From contig NZ_JBNAFY010000008.1 of the NCBI RefSeq assembly GCF_049800915.1, forward strand, positions 62,001-126,000: a stretch of 64,000 nt of DNA, written 5' to 3'. Positions 33,763 through 41,451 of the stretch are shown here, piece after piece. Source of the DNA: Amaricoccus macauensis_A (lineage in GTDB: Bacteria; Pseudomonadota; Alphaproteobacteria; Rhodobacterales; Rhodobacteraceae). A model generated the notes under the pieces. The model saw only the letters and a list, made by a program, of their open reading frames with translations. It was not told the origin of the DNA and did not search any database. Position 1 is the stretch's first letter; every line of letters begins with the position of its first letter. The position numbers and the translations under genes are program-made.

Positions 33763-34676
33763 GCTGCAAGCTCCAGAGGCATTACGAAGCCGGGAAACAG
33801 CAGCGAGGCATGGCAGCCGCTGCCTGCCATGGCCCCGTCGGCGAGTGCAAAGTTGATGTTGGGCATCGGTCGGGCGACATCACCGGCCGCAAAGACCCCG
33901 GGCACGCTCGTCTGCGCCATCGGCCCGACACGCACGAACGGACCCATAGGTCCCTCTGCGACGGCACATCCGAGCTGATCCGCGGGGCTGCCAGCGAGCG
34001 AGACCTTCGGCCCGAGGAAAAGTGCGTCGAAATGCTCGTCCATCCCGCCTTCAAGGCTCAAGGATATGCCGCTGTCATCTGCTCTCGCCGCTATTAGCGC
34101 GCGCGTGTCCACGACAATGTCCGCTGCCCGAAGCGCTTCGAGGTCGAGGCCCTCCATACGATTGACGATGATGGTGACACGTTCGCTCCAGTCCGCACGC
34201 AGCATCAGCGCCTGGTGAGCGCTCATCGGATGCGTTGCAAGCACGGCCAGTCGCTCGCCCTTCACTTCGTAGCCGTGGCAGTAGGGGCAATGGAGCGCGC
34301 GTATACCCCACGCCTCCGCGAGGCCGGGAATCTCAGGCAAGACGTCGCGCACGCCATGGGCCAGGATGATGCGCCTTGCGGTGATCATGTCGCCGCCGTC
34401 TGTCTCAATGGTGAATGCCTCCGCAGCACCGCACAATGCAACGGCCTTGCCGCTCTTGAGGCCGATGGTCGGATAAGCTTCGAGATCCGCGCGAAACCGG
34501 GCGAGGATCTCACTGGGTGCGACGCCATCCCATCCCGCCACCCCATGCGCGGCAGGCGAAGTGCGGTTGCGCGGCGCACCCGCATCGATCACGACGGCCG
34601 ACCGGCTGGCACGCCCGAGTTGAAGGGCTGCGGTCAGACCGGCAAAACTTCCGCCGATCACGGCAACATCGAACAT
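33759..34676 (-). CDS. FAD-dependent thioredoxin-reductase-like oxidoreductase
   Basis: 305 residues from the ATG at 34676, which has AGAGGAA upstream; an in-frame ATG at 34691 lacks this. FAD motif VIGGSFAGLTAALQLG near residue 6, redox pair CPYC (HCPYCHGYE) near residue 134 and C-terminal VFAAGDVA. It has the fold of thioredoxin reductase but the NADPH-domain motif is weak (LAVLATHPMSAHQALML), so the partner is unclear. It is the first gene of the zinc operon, 226 bp from the Zur-like palindrome. It may keep metal-binding thiols reduced. Confidence 0.85.
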   Translation of the reverse strand: MFDVAVIGGSFAGLTAALQLGRASRSAVVIDAGAPRNRTSPAAHGVAGWDGVAPSEILARFRADLEAYPTIGLKSGKAVALCGAAEAFTIETDGGDMITARRIILAHGVRDVLPEIPGLAEAWGIRALHCPYCHGYEVKGERLAVLATHPMSAHQALMLRADWSERVTIIVNRMEGLDLEALRAADIVVDTRALIAARADDSGISLSLEGGMDEHFDALFLGPKVSLAGSPADQLGCAVAEGPMGPFVRVGPMAQTSVPGVFAAGDVARPMPNINFALADGAMAGSGCHASLLFPGFVMPLELAA

Positions 34677-34903
34677 GGCGATTCCTCTCATCCCCCGAAA
34701 CCTTCCAGTCGGGGTAATCTCTGTGTGTACCGGCGCAGGATGTGAGGCGGAGACACTGAGAAAACTGGTGATACGGCGCTGAGGGCTTCACTCTTCAGTG
34801 CAGAACTCGACCCGGGCGCTATCCTTTGTTTCTCCCCCAACCGAACCGATCCACCCGCCGAATTCTCATGCGGATCGTCATAGCCTGAGCACCACGGATG
34901 AGT

Positions 34904-34918
34904 GTTATATTATAACAT
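34904..34918. promoter_or_regulatory. Zur-type operator
   Basis: TGTTATATTATAACA is a perfect 7-1-7 palindrome. It matches the known gammaproteobacterial Zur core TGTTATANTATAACA, and bases on each side (GAG and TTTT) are compatible with the longer consensus. It lies 226 bp before the first gene of an operon made entirely of zinc-homeostasis-type genes. This supports repression by Zur when zinc is plentiful. Confidence 0.8.
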
Positions 34919-35171
34919 TTTGGATAGCAAGTGCATCACCGCTAACGTGGCTGGAATTTGAGCCATGACTTCGGCGTGTTGACTGAATTGCCATCCCGCG
35001 ATCGCTGAGCTGAAATGATTCCACGGCTCAAGGCGCGTTTCATGCGGATCGCGGCGCTTACCTTGCGTGGTGTGGGCGACCCGAGATGAAATCGTCAGGT
35101 CACTATTCGGTAAGCGCCAGCTCCTTCATCTCGCCATGCAGACCGGGTTGATTGGAGGTCTCATATACGGA

Positions 35172-35219
35172 TTCCAAAACTCAGGCGGCAGAAGGAGCCT
35201 GGGACAGGCGCTGACAGGG
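35172..35219 (+). repeat. Direct repeat bracketing the zinc operon, copy 2 (48 bp)
   Basis: Same 20-base left block and 16-base right block as copy 1 at 27912-27958; the central 12 bases differ. Weak similarity extends upstream (TTGATTGG at 35148, and at 27873 near copy 1). The copy sits between the zinc-operon promoter and the primase gene. Confidence 0.85.
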
Positions 35220-35281
35220 GGCGTCGTAGCCCGACTGACTATGCATTTTGGCGATAGCCCACCGGGACCCAGTTCCTGGTC

Positions 35282-36964
35282 ATGTTTGATTTTGCGCCGA
35301 CAGATTTTGAACTTGATGACAGCCCTCCGCAGTGGACTGCAGAGCGGTTCGCCGAGGCCTTGCATCCAGTAGACAGCCGGGGCGCTGTCAGCCTGCTCGT
35401 CTCAGCAGGCGAGGCCATGTGCATGAGAACCTACAAACCCCGGGACTTGGGAGGCATCGTTGCGCCGGTCTGTGATCACGGGGGTGATGTCTATATCGCG
35501 ATGAACCGATATTACGGGCTGCGTGGTGGGGGACGTCGGCTTGCAGGTCTCAATGCGCTCTGGCTTGACTTTGATATCTACAACGTACCTGCGCTTGCTG
35601 CCCTCCCGCGACATGAAGCGGCAAAACGCATCGGGGAGACAATTTCCCGAGCCAGCCTTCCTCCGCCGTCCTTTATTCTCGACAGTGGTCGCGGCTTTTA
35701 CTGCATCTGGCTTCTCGCGGGTATTGTGCCGGCGGCAATCGAGCGTTGGTCCGCTGTAGAGCGCGCCCTGACGGACTGGGCGCAGCCCCTTGGGGCAGAT
35801 CCGAAATGCATCGATGCGGCCCGGGTCCTGCGTTTGCCCGGGTCCTGGCATCAGCGCGCAGATCGCCAGGTTTGCGTGATCGCAGGCATGGGCGATCGTT
35901 ACGATTTTGATACCCTTGCAGATTGCATTTGGCGTGCAACCGGACGACCTGTACGGGCCGATCTCGAAGGACGAAAGCTGCGGAAGGGTCGCACGAAAGC
36001 GGCAATTGCTCCTGGGTCCAAGCCCGCGCGCCTACGCGGGCTTTCCAGGGCTGGTTTCTTTCGCCAAGTAATCCACGACCTTGAGACCCTACGCCTGCAC
36101 TGGGGCGGGTGGATCCCGCAAGGGCTACGGATCCAGTGGCTTCACCTCTGGACAACCGCCATGACTTGGATCTGCAACATGCCGGATCTCGCTGAGCATG
36201 TCGTCTCCAAGGCCGCGGATGTGGCTCCGGGTCTGTCCGAGGCCGAGGTTCGGCGGACGATGGGAACTACGCTCAACCGCGGTAACGCTGCTCGGATGGG
36301 ACAGCGAGGGCGGGATGGTCAGGATCTGCGCTACAACTATTCTGGGGCCAGGTTGGCTGAGCTTCTGCATGTCGATCGGCAACTCGCCGAGGCGCTTGGA
36401 TTGAGCCAGGTTATCCCCCGTTCCCTGCGGGAGGACCGTGCAAGGACGCGACGAATAGAGCGTCGACGCGCCAAGGACATCATGTTGCGTCATGACTGGC
36501 TTGTCAGGAATTCGCTCAGTCGCGACCGGCCTTGGGAAGCCGAGGGTATCAGCCGCGCCACTTGGTATCGGCGGCAGCGGGCGCGGCGCCTGTCCCGCCA
36601 TCTCGCTCGTTTAAGAGTGCTTCTTGCTGGTGTATCGCTTCCGTCTGCGATCGGTGAGACAGGTCCGGTTCTGGAATACGGGGGCGTAGCCCAGCCGAGC
36701 ACGCCAGCGTGTTCGGCTCAAAAGCCAACCCAAAGCCCCAAACCCAAAACCCGCCGCCAACCGCCAGACCGGAGCGACGGGGAGGCAATAGGATCAACTT
36801 TTTCCCGCAATTGCGCTCAATTGCCGAGCCGGCGCAATGATGTTTGTTTCCCGTCGGCTCTGACTGGCGGCACGTATGGGAGAGATATTTCTGCGGCAAT
36901 GATCAAATGCGGCACGGCGACGCAGCACTGTCGTTTTGCTTGTGCATTTTGCGGAACCCGCTGA
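35282..36964 (+). CDS. Primase-polymerase/RepB-like replication protein of a mobile element
   Basis: 560 residues. Motifs of RepB-type or archaeo-eukaryotic-primase proteins: WLDFDIYN near residue 96, ILDSGRGFYCIWLL near residue 133 and DAARVLRLPGSWHQR near residue 179 (acidic pair, SGxGxH-like loop and a downstream basic motif). A helical part follows at 230-440, and a basic, low-complexity tail ends it. Such proteins prime replication of integrative elements and plasmids. It is the element's probable replication gene; start ATG 35282 has only a weak ribosome site. Confidence 0.75.
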   Translation: MFDFAPTDFELDDSPPQWTAERFAEALHPVDSRGAVSLLVSAGEAMCMRTYKPRDLGGIVAPVCDHGGDVYIAMNRYYGLRGGGRRLAGLNALWLDFDIYNVPALAALPRHEAAKRIGETISRASLPPPSFILDSGRGFYCIWLLAGIVPAAIERWSAVERALTDWAQPLGADPKCIDAARVLRLPGSWHQRADRQVCVIAGMGDRYDFDTLADCIWRATGRPVRADLEGRKLRKGRTKAAIAPGSKPARLRGLSRAGFFRQVIHDLETLRLHWGGWIPQGLRIQWLHLWTTAMTWICNMPDLAEHVVSKAADVAPGLSEAEVRRTMGTTLNRGNAARMGQRGRDGQDLRYNYSGARLAELLHVDRQLAEALGLSQVIPRSLREDRARTRRIERRRAKDIMLRHDWLVRNSLSRDRPWEAEGISRATWYRRQRARRLSRHLARLRVLLAGVSLPSAIGETGPVLEYGGVAQPSTPACSAQKPTQSPKPKTRRQPPDRSDGEAIGSTFSRNCAQLPSRRNDVCFPSALTGGTYGRDISAAMIKCGTATQHCRFACAFCGTR

Positions 36965-37436
36965 TTTCCATGTCAGGGTCCTCAAGGGTTAGAGATGAAA
37001 GCCGGATGCAGGTGGTTCTGTCGGTCCCGATGGCTTGGCGTCCAGGCCAAGGGATGAGGCTCTGACGCCAGAGGCCCGCAAGGATATGTTGACCATTCGA
37101 TCAGGTTTCTCGCCGCAGTTCCTTCGCAGTGCCGGATCAAGCCAGTATCCTTATTAGCAGCGCATGATGCTGTTACTTTATATGGCAAATCGCGATGAGC
37201 GATCCGAATGTAGAGCTGATGGAGCTCGTCTTCCGCAACTCGGGGGAGGCGGCCGTGACGCGCCCCATTCCAGTTTCCGCATCTCGAATGGGTGTCTGTC
37301 ACGCGATCAATCGAGCGGTTCTGCGTGATCCGCCGCTCCAACCCGCGGAACCAGACCGAATCCACGACACCGCGACCGCACCGGCGAAAGCGTCAGGCTA
37401 CGGTTCCATTCACACGCATCGAAAAAGGATCTTGGA
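36965..37436. other. 472-bp stretch without a recognised gene
   Basis: Follows the primase stop. It contains a short open frame at 37195-37446 of 83 codons with no recognised feature. Otherwise I see no gene, repeat or clear regulatory site. Lower G+C than the core. Confidence 0.5.
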
Positions 37437-37796
37437 ATGGTGCTGAAGGGGAAGAACACCGACCATGCAATGCAGGCCACTCTGGAGGTCTTCGAAAAGG
37501 CGGACAAGTTGCACGAGGTGATGAGTAATCTGCCCCATGAAAATCAAGGCGGCCTCCGGGCAACGGTCGGGAAGTTCCAGGCTGTCGTTGCCTCGGGTAG
37601 GGACGGTCTGTTCGAGGGCGGCATGCTTCGAGACCGTACGTCCGAGCGTGTCTTGCCAAACGCGGTGAGCGCATTGCCGATGTACTATCAACTGGCTGAT
37701 GAGCTCGGGAAGGCAGTGATCAGAACGCGCGACCTGATAGATGCAGCACGCATTGTGGCCGCGCTCGGCGAAGATGGATCTCGTCGAGCTGCCTGA
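37437..37796 (+). CDS. Small hypothetical protein
   Basis: 119 residues, not recognised. Start ATG 37437 is preceded by AAAAGGATC. The sequence is mostly helical (AMQATLEVFEKADKLHEVMSNL) with no signal peptide, membrane segment or cysteine. No close family comes to mind. It lies in the accessory region next to the primase. Composition looks like a real protein, but a chance frame cannot be excluded. The 287 bp after it (37797-38083) hold nothing I can name. Confidence 0.45.
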   Translation: MVLKGKNTDHAMQATLEVFEKADKLHEVMSNLPHENQGGLRATVGKFQAVVASGRDGLFEGGMLRDRTSERVLPNAVSALPMYYQLADELGKAVIRTRDLIDAARIVAALGEDGSRRAA

Positions 37797-38083
37797 GTTC
37801 CCGTCCTGGCCCGGCCCCGAATGGGGCCGGGAAACCGCGCCGGCCAAAGGCAGGTCGGAACTCTCCAGGTTCGAGATGCTGAACGTGAAACCCGGCTATG
37901 CCCTCCACTTGCATCACGATGGGCGCCATTCCACCGCTCGGCGCGTATGCGCTACTGAAAGCGAAGGAGTTCTCACTCTTTTGAAGGTGGTCGTCTCAGG
38001 ATCATCCAGAATTGCTGTGGGCGTGTCATCTTGCCCGACTGCTTATCCGGTTCATGAAGCCAGAAGACCGTTGATTCTATCGG

Positions 38084-38551
38084 CTACGGTTTAAACGGAA
38101 GGGACGAGTGGTGCAGCACGATACGCAGAATTCCACTCTCATCCTTCTTGTAGCCAAAACTCTTGTCGACCTTGGTGATGTTGCCATCCTTGTCGGTCAG
38201 GCTGACCCAGCCCATCCACATGGCAATGTCGCCCTCGATGAACTCGGCCGAAGTCACGCTCTCCATTGCACGCCACCCCCTGATTGCGAAGCCCGCATCC
38301 AGAGGATATTCGTCGGAATGCCCGACAAAATAGGCCAGCGCACCGTCTTTGGTCGGACGAAAGGTTTGCTCACCGCTTGCCATGGTCGGTTTGAACAACA
38401 CTGGCCCAAGATTGTAGCCGTAATTCCTGTCCAGATGTGCCGACGCGGCTTGTCGGGCGGCGTCGACGCCACCATCTTCAAAGGCCTTTGAGATGGCGAT
38501 CTTCTGCTCTCCCCAAATGGCGAGCGCTGCAGAAATGTCTTCTCTCGTGAT
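38084..38551 (-). CDS. SnoaL/NTF2-like (CaMKII-association-domain-like) protein
   Basis: 155 residues from TTG 38551, which has GAGGAAGA upstream and gives the family N-terminus (MITREDISAALAIWGEQ); an in-frame TTG at 38587 is possible. The core GPVLFKPTMA, TFRPTKDGALAYFVGHSDE and the C-terminal RIVLHHSSLPFKP fit a widespread NTF2-fold group that is often labelled phosphoribosyl-AMP cyclohydrolase in databases without evidence. Function is unknown. It is an isolated leftward gene. Confidence 0.75.
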   Translation of the reverse strand: MTREDISAALAIWGEQKIAISKAFEDGGVDAARQAASAHLDRNYGYNLGPVLFKPTMASGEQTFRPTKDGALAYFVGHSDEYPLDAGFAIRGWRAMESVTSAEFIEGDIAMWMGWVSLTDKDGNITKVDKSFGYKKDESGILRIVLHHSSLPFKP

Positions 38552-38689
38552 CAACTGGCTGTCTTCCTCTGTGGTGGTGATTGGCAAGTCGTCGAGTTCG
38601 GTCTGCCCCAGCTACGTGGTCCTCTCTTAGAGTTAGTGCAAGATGGGCAGTGACTTGACCCCATTTTTGGTCCGGGCGTCATTCGACAC

Positions 38690-38905
38690 TTCGGGCTGAT
38701 GATACTTGGGCGGCAAAAGCGCGCGGCGTCAAGTTTCCGAGCGCTGAGCGCGATCAGTTATCGTTGTAGTCGAGCCTCCATTCATTGGTGCGCTCGCAGG
38801 CATCAGCCATCGACAAGAACCAACGAGCATTCCTGCCAAACCCGGCTATTGAATGCTTCGATGGAGGCATTGCCGGTTGGTTTTCCTGGCCGTGGACGTC
38901 GAGAT
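38690..38905 (-). pseudogene. Decayed IS3-family transposase (OrfB C-terminus)
   Basis: Reading leftward, GKPTGNASIEAFNSRVWQEC is followed after a frameshift by ARWFLSMADACERTNEWRLD, then YNDN and a stop. These are the typical end of an IS3-group OrfB (integrase core). At least one frameshift and one stop make it inactive. Only the C-terminal third is present; the upstream part is missing or unrecognisable. The flank near 38650 (TTGACCCCATTTTTGG) may be an old IS end. Together with 38552-38689 this fills the gap between the NTF2-like gene and the LysR gene. Confidence 0.7.
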
Positions 38906-39050
38906 GCTTCCCGTCGTGCAGGTCGTGTCAGCGCATGTGACGCTGCGGGTAAAGGCGGAGCTTCGAAAGGAAGGGGTGAGCCTCGGGCAAGGCGTAGTTG
39001 TGTCATGTCCTTCTGTCCAAACACGAAGTTTTCTACTTTTCCAGGAGTTC

Positions 39051-39965
39051 TTAGGCAGACAGTTTCCGGCCAAGTTCTGTGGCCGCATGTTCCGAAACAA
39101 CCCTGGCCGCCCTGAGAAGCGTGCGTCTCGTGTCCACGGCTACCGAGACATTCTGGGGTCGGAGGCTGCGCTCTCGCAGTGGCACGAAGACCAATAAACC
39201 TGCCTCCACTTCCGGAAGGATATCCAGTTCGGAAGTGATGAGAACGAGCTCCGTATGGATAAGGCTTTTCTTGAGAAGCTGTAGGGAGTTGGTGGAAAGA
39301 ACCGGAATGTTGTCATTGAAGAACCACGAATGGGAATGGTCCAGCTTCTGACGGATCGGAAGAACCATGCTTTGGGCGATTGTCGAGTGGGAGTTCAAAT
39401 CGGAGAGCGCCAGTTCGGTACGTGATGCAAGTGGATGCTCCACAGACATCGCACAACCGAATGGGAGTTCGCCGGTCCAGAGCCGGTGTTGGTATCGTTG
39501 CTTGGGAAGGTTGAAGGCAATGACCACATCAACCGTGCCTTCTTCCAGACAGTCGGCCGCTTCGGTTGGTGTTACCACATCGATCGACAGGTTGATGCGC
39601 GGGTGATTGAGCCGTGTCCATTCCACCAACTCAGGCAGAAAACCGTTCGCCAGACTGTCCATTGCTGCAAGCCTGACGGTGCCATGTTCCTGGCCTCGCA
39701 TTGAGGCGAGGTTCTCATCGAGGCGATCTGCGTCCACTTCCCAGCGGCGTGCGAGCACGATCAACGCCTCACCCGCGGCGGTTAGTCGCATGCCGCGCGG
39801 TTGCCTTTCGAAGAGTTGTGTCTGGCTCGCTTCCTCCATGGCGTGGATGTGACGATCGATTGCCGACGCCGCAATTCCGAGCGCCCGGGACGCGGCTTGT
39901 ATGGAGCCGTGATCAGCGACGGCCTTCACGTAGCGTAATGGTCGCGGCACAAGATGGAGGGACAT
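39051..39965 (-). CDS. LysR-family regulator of the ureide/TTT operon
   Basis: 304 residues from ATG 39963-39965 (MSLHLVPRPLRYVKAV); upstream in-frame starts at 39983 and 39989 would cover the palindrome at 39981. N-terminal HTH (AASRALGIAASAIDRHIHAM) at about 20-40, QLFERQPRGMRLT wing and an effector domain. It is divergent from uraD, with 114 bp between them, the normal LysR layout for controlling the neighbouring operon. Effector unknown. Confidence 0.9.
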   Translation of the reverse strand: MSLHLVPRPLRYVKAVADHGSIQAASRALGIAASAIDRHIHAMEEASQTQLFERQPRGMRLTAAGEALIVLARRWEVDADRLDENLASMRGQEHGTVRLAAMDSLANGFLPELVEWTRLNHPRINLSIDVVTPTEAADCLEEGTVDVVIAFNLPKQRYQHRLWTGELPFGCAMSVEHPLASRTELALSDLNSHSTIAQSMVLPIRQKLDHSHSWFFNDNIPVLSTNSLQLLKKSLIHTELVLITSELDILPEVEAGLLVFVPLRERSLRPQNVSVAVDTRRTLLRAARVVSEHAATELGRKLSA

Positions 39966-39980
39966 GGTGGGTAGACCTAT

Positions 39981-39999
39981 CATTCTCAAAATGAGAATG
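39981..39999. promoter_or_regulatory. LysR-type operator palindrome
   Basis: CATTCTCAAAATGAGAATG: eight-base arms around AAA. It contains the T-N11-A pattern of LysR sites (TCTCAAAATGAGA). It lies between the divergent LysR and uraD genes. A second weaker dyad around TGATATCA follows at about 40028-40045. Confidence 0.55.
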
Positions 40000-40079
40000 A
40001 AGCGTTACCTATTTTGCCATAGTTGGCAATGATATCAGTTGCTATGCCTTTCTCGACACCGCTCGAAGAGGCTCCCTCC

Positions 40080-40610
40080 ATGTCACATCATTCCGGAATA
40101 GAGACGATCAATTTGGCCGATGATGCGGGGGCAATCCGACTGATCCTGCCGCTGATCGAGCGGTCTCGGGATATCGCTGCCGTTGTCGCTGCTGGCCGGC
40201 CGTTCGCTGACCCCTTGGATCTTGCCGACCGGATCGCAGATGCCGTCAACTCTCTCGAGGAGCCTTCCGCCGTCGCGCTCTTCCGCCGCCACCCGGAGCT
40301 CGCGCCACCCGATCCTGCTGAGATGACAGACGCCTCGCAGACCGAACAGGGGCGGCTGGGGCTGAACAGCAACGAAGCCGCGAAGATTGATCTCGCGCGG
40401 CTCAACCGCCTCTATTCGGACAAATTCGGTTTCCCTTTCATTCTGGCGCTGCACGAACACGAGAACATTTCCTCGGTGCTGACTGCGTTTCACGAGCGAC
40501 TTGGACGGGAGCGCACCGCGGAGATTGACGAGAACCGCAAGCAGATCTGCTCCGTCAGCCGGGCGCGGGTGATGCGTGCATTTCCCGCCACGGAGGAGAT
40601 AACGCAATGA
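40080..40610 (+). CDS. uraD: OHCU decarboxylase (UraD)
   Basis: 176 residues from ATG 40080 (MSHHSGIETIN). It matches 2-oxo-4-hydroxy-4-carboxy-5-ureidoimidazoline decarboxylase: ALFRRHPELA near residue 83, EQGRLGLN, FGFPFILALHEH and RVMRAF at the end. It makes (S)-allantoin after the hydrolase step of urate breakdown. First gene of a rightward operon and followed in a four-base overlap by uraH. It catalyses an oxidative purine step, so the operon is likely a urate/ureide utilisation unit. Confidence 0.88.
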   Translation: MSHHSGIETINLADDAGAIRLILPLIERSRDIAAVVAAGRPFADPLDLADRIADAVNSLEEPSAVALFRRHPELAPPDPAEMTDASQTEQGRLGLNSNEAAKIDLARLNRLYSDKFGFPFILALHEHENISSVLTAFHERLGRERTAEIDENRKQICSVSRARVMRAFPATEEITQ

Positions 40611-40969
40611 CAGCCGGAGGAATTTCCATCCATGCCGTGGACGTGGCCTCCGGTCGCCCTGCCGAAGGACTTGAAGTGCGGCTCCTTCGCATCTCTGGCG
40701 ACATGCAGGAGCTGTTGGCGGCAGGACAATGCGGCCCGACCGGGCTCTTCGACCATCCGACTGTCCGGGGGGAGGGGGTCACGGAAGGTTGCTACATCGC
40801 ACAATTTCTGGTCGGCGCATTCTACACTGCGAATGGAATGAACAATGCACCACCGGCCTTCCTCGACGAGGTTTCATTCCAGTTCGGTGTGGCCGATGCA
40901 CGCCAACATTATCACCTGCCGTTCAAATTCACCGCTTGGGGATATTCGCTTTTCAGAGGAGGGCTTTGA
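40607..40969 (+). CDS. uraH: 5-hydroxyisourate hydrolase (transthyretin-like, UraH)
   Basis: 120 residues, usual HIUase length. N-terminal ISIHAVDVASGRPAEGL and C-terminal YHLPFKFTAWGYSLFRG are the family signature (normally ending GYSTYRGS). It hydrolyses 5-hydroxyisourate, whose product UraD then decarboxylates. Starts in an ATGA overlap with uraD. A urate oxidase is not seen in the window. Confidence 0.9.
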   Translation: MTAGGISIHAVDVASGRPAEGLEVRLLRISGDMQELLAAGQCGPTGLFDHPTVRGEGVTEGCYIAQFLVGAFYTANGMNNAPPAFLDEVSFQFGVADARQHYHLPFKFTAWGYSLFRGGL

Positions 40970-40971
40970 TC

Positions 40972-41448
40972 TTGTCCACGGAAGATGCAGACCGAAGCGA
41001 CGTTCGCCGCCCTCATGCCTTGTGGGGCGCCCTCGGTGGCGTGGCACTGGCGGGCCTCAGCATCTACTTCATGTCCGGTGGGCTGAAGCTCGGCCTCGGG
41101 ACGCCGTTCCGGCCCGGCACCGGGGCATTCCCGTTCTTTACCGGCCTGATCCTCATTGTCCTGAGTGCTGGGATCATTGTTCAGGATCTCGGGAGCGACG
41201 GTCTCGCAGAGCGACCGGACTGGATCTCGTTTCTGGCCATCGGCGCCGCTCTCATGGTCTTTGCGCTCACGGCCGAACGTTTCGGCCTCCTGCCGGCGGT
41301 CTTTCTCACGACCATTATCGCGAGCGCTCCGGATCGGAGCCTTCACCTGCCCGGAAAGGCCATTCTTGGGGTGATCCTTGCCGCATCGTCTTGGGTTCTT
41401 TTCATCGAGGCGCTCGGCCTGCCGTTCAAAGCATTCCGGGGGTTCTGA
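40972..41448 (+). CDS. tctB: TTT transporter small membrane subunit (TctB)
   Basis: 158 residues from TTG 40972, chosen for GGAGGG eight bases upstream; another TTG at 40966 is possible. Four hydrophobic segments (about 21-40, 52-72, 87-125, 134-150). It is the small membrane protein of tripartite tricarboxylate importers, followed by TctA three bases after its stop. It links uraDH to a substrate importer. Confidence 0.85.
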   Translation: MSTEDADRSDVRRPHALWGALGGVALAGLSIYFMSGGLKLGLGTPFRPGTGAFPFFTGLILIVLSAGIIVQDLGSDGLAERPDWISFLAIGAALMVFALTAERFGLLPAVFLTTIIASAPDRSLHLPGKAILGVILAASSWVLFIEALGLPFKAFRGF

Positions 41449-41451
41449 ACC

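Larger units (their letters stand above)
34677..35281. other. 605-bp gene-free control region
   Basis: No convincing gene. It carries the zinc-operon promoter with the Zur-like palindrome (34904-34918), repeat copy 2 (35172-35219) and some AT-rich stretches. Short open frames exist but show no family features and overlap the repeat. Base composition is lower in G+C than the chromosome backbone. Confidence 0.6.

Noticed and set aside
35067..35372. Short plus-strand frame running through repeat copy 2
   Set aside because: Its only similarity is to the repeat itself; the frame overlaps the primase start and has no family features.
37195..37446. 83-codon plus-strand frame
   Set aside because: No ribosome site I can support and no recognised motifs; it overlaps the start of the next small gene.
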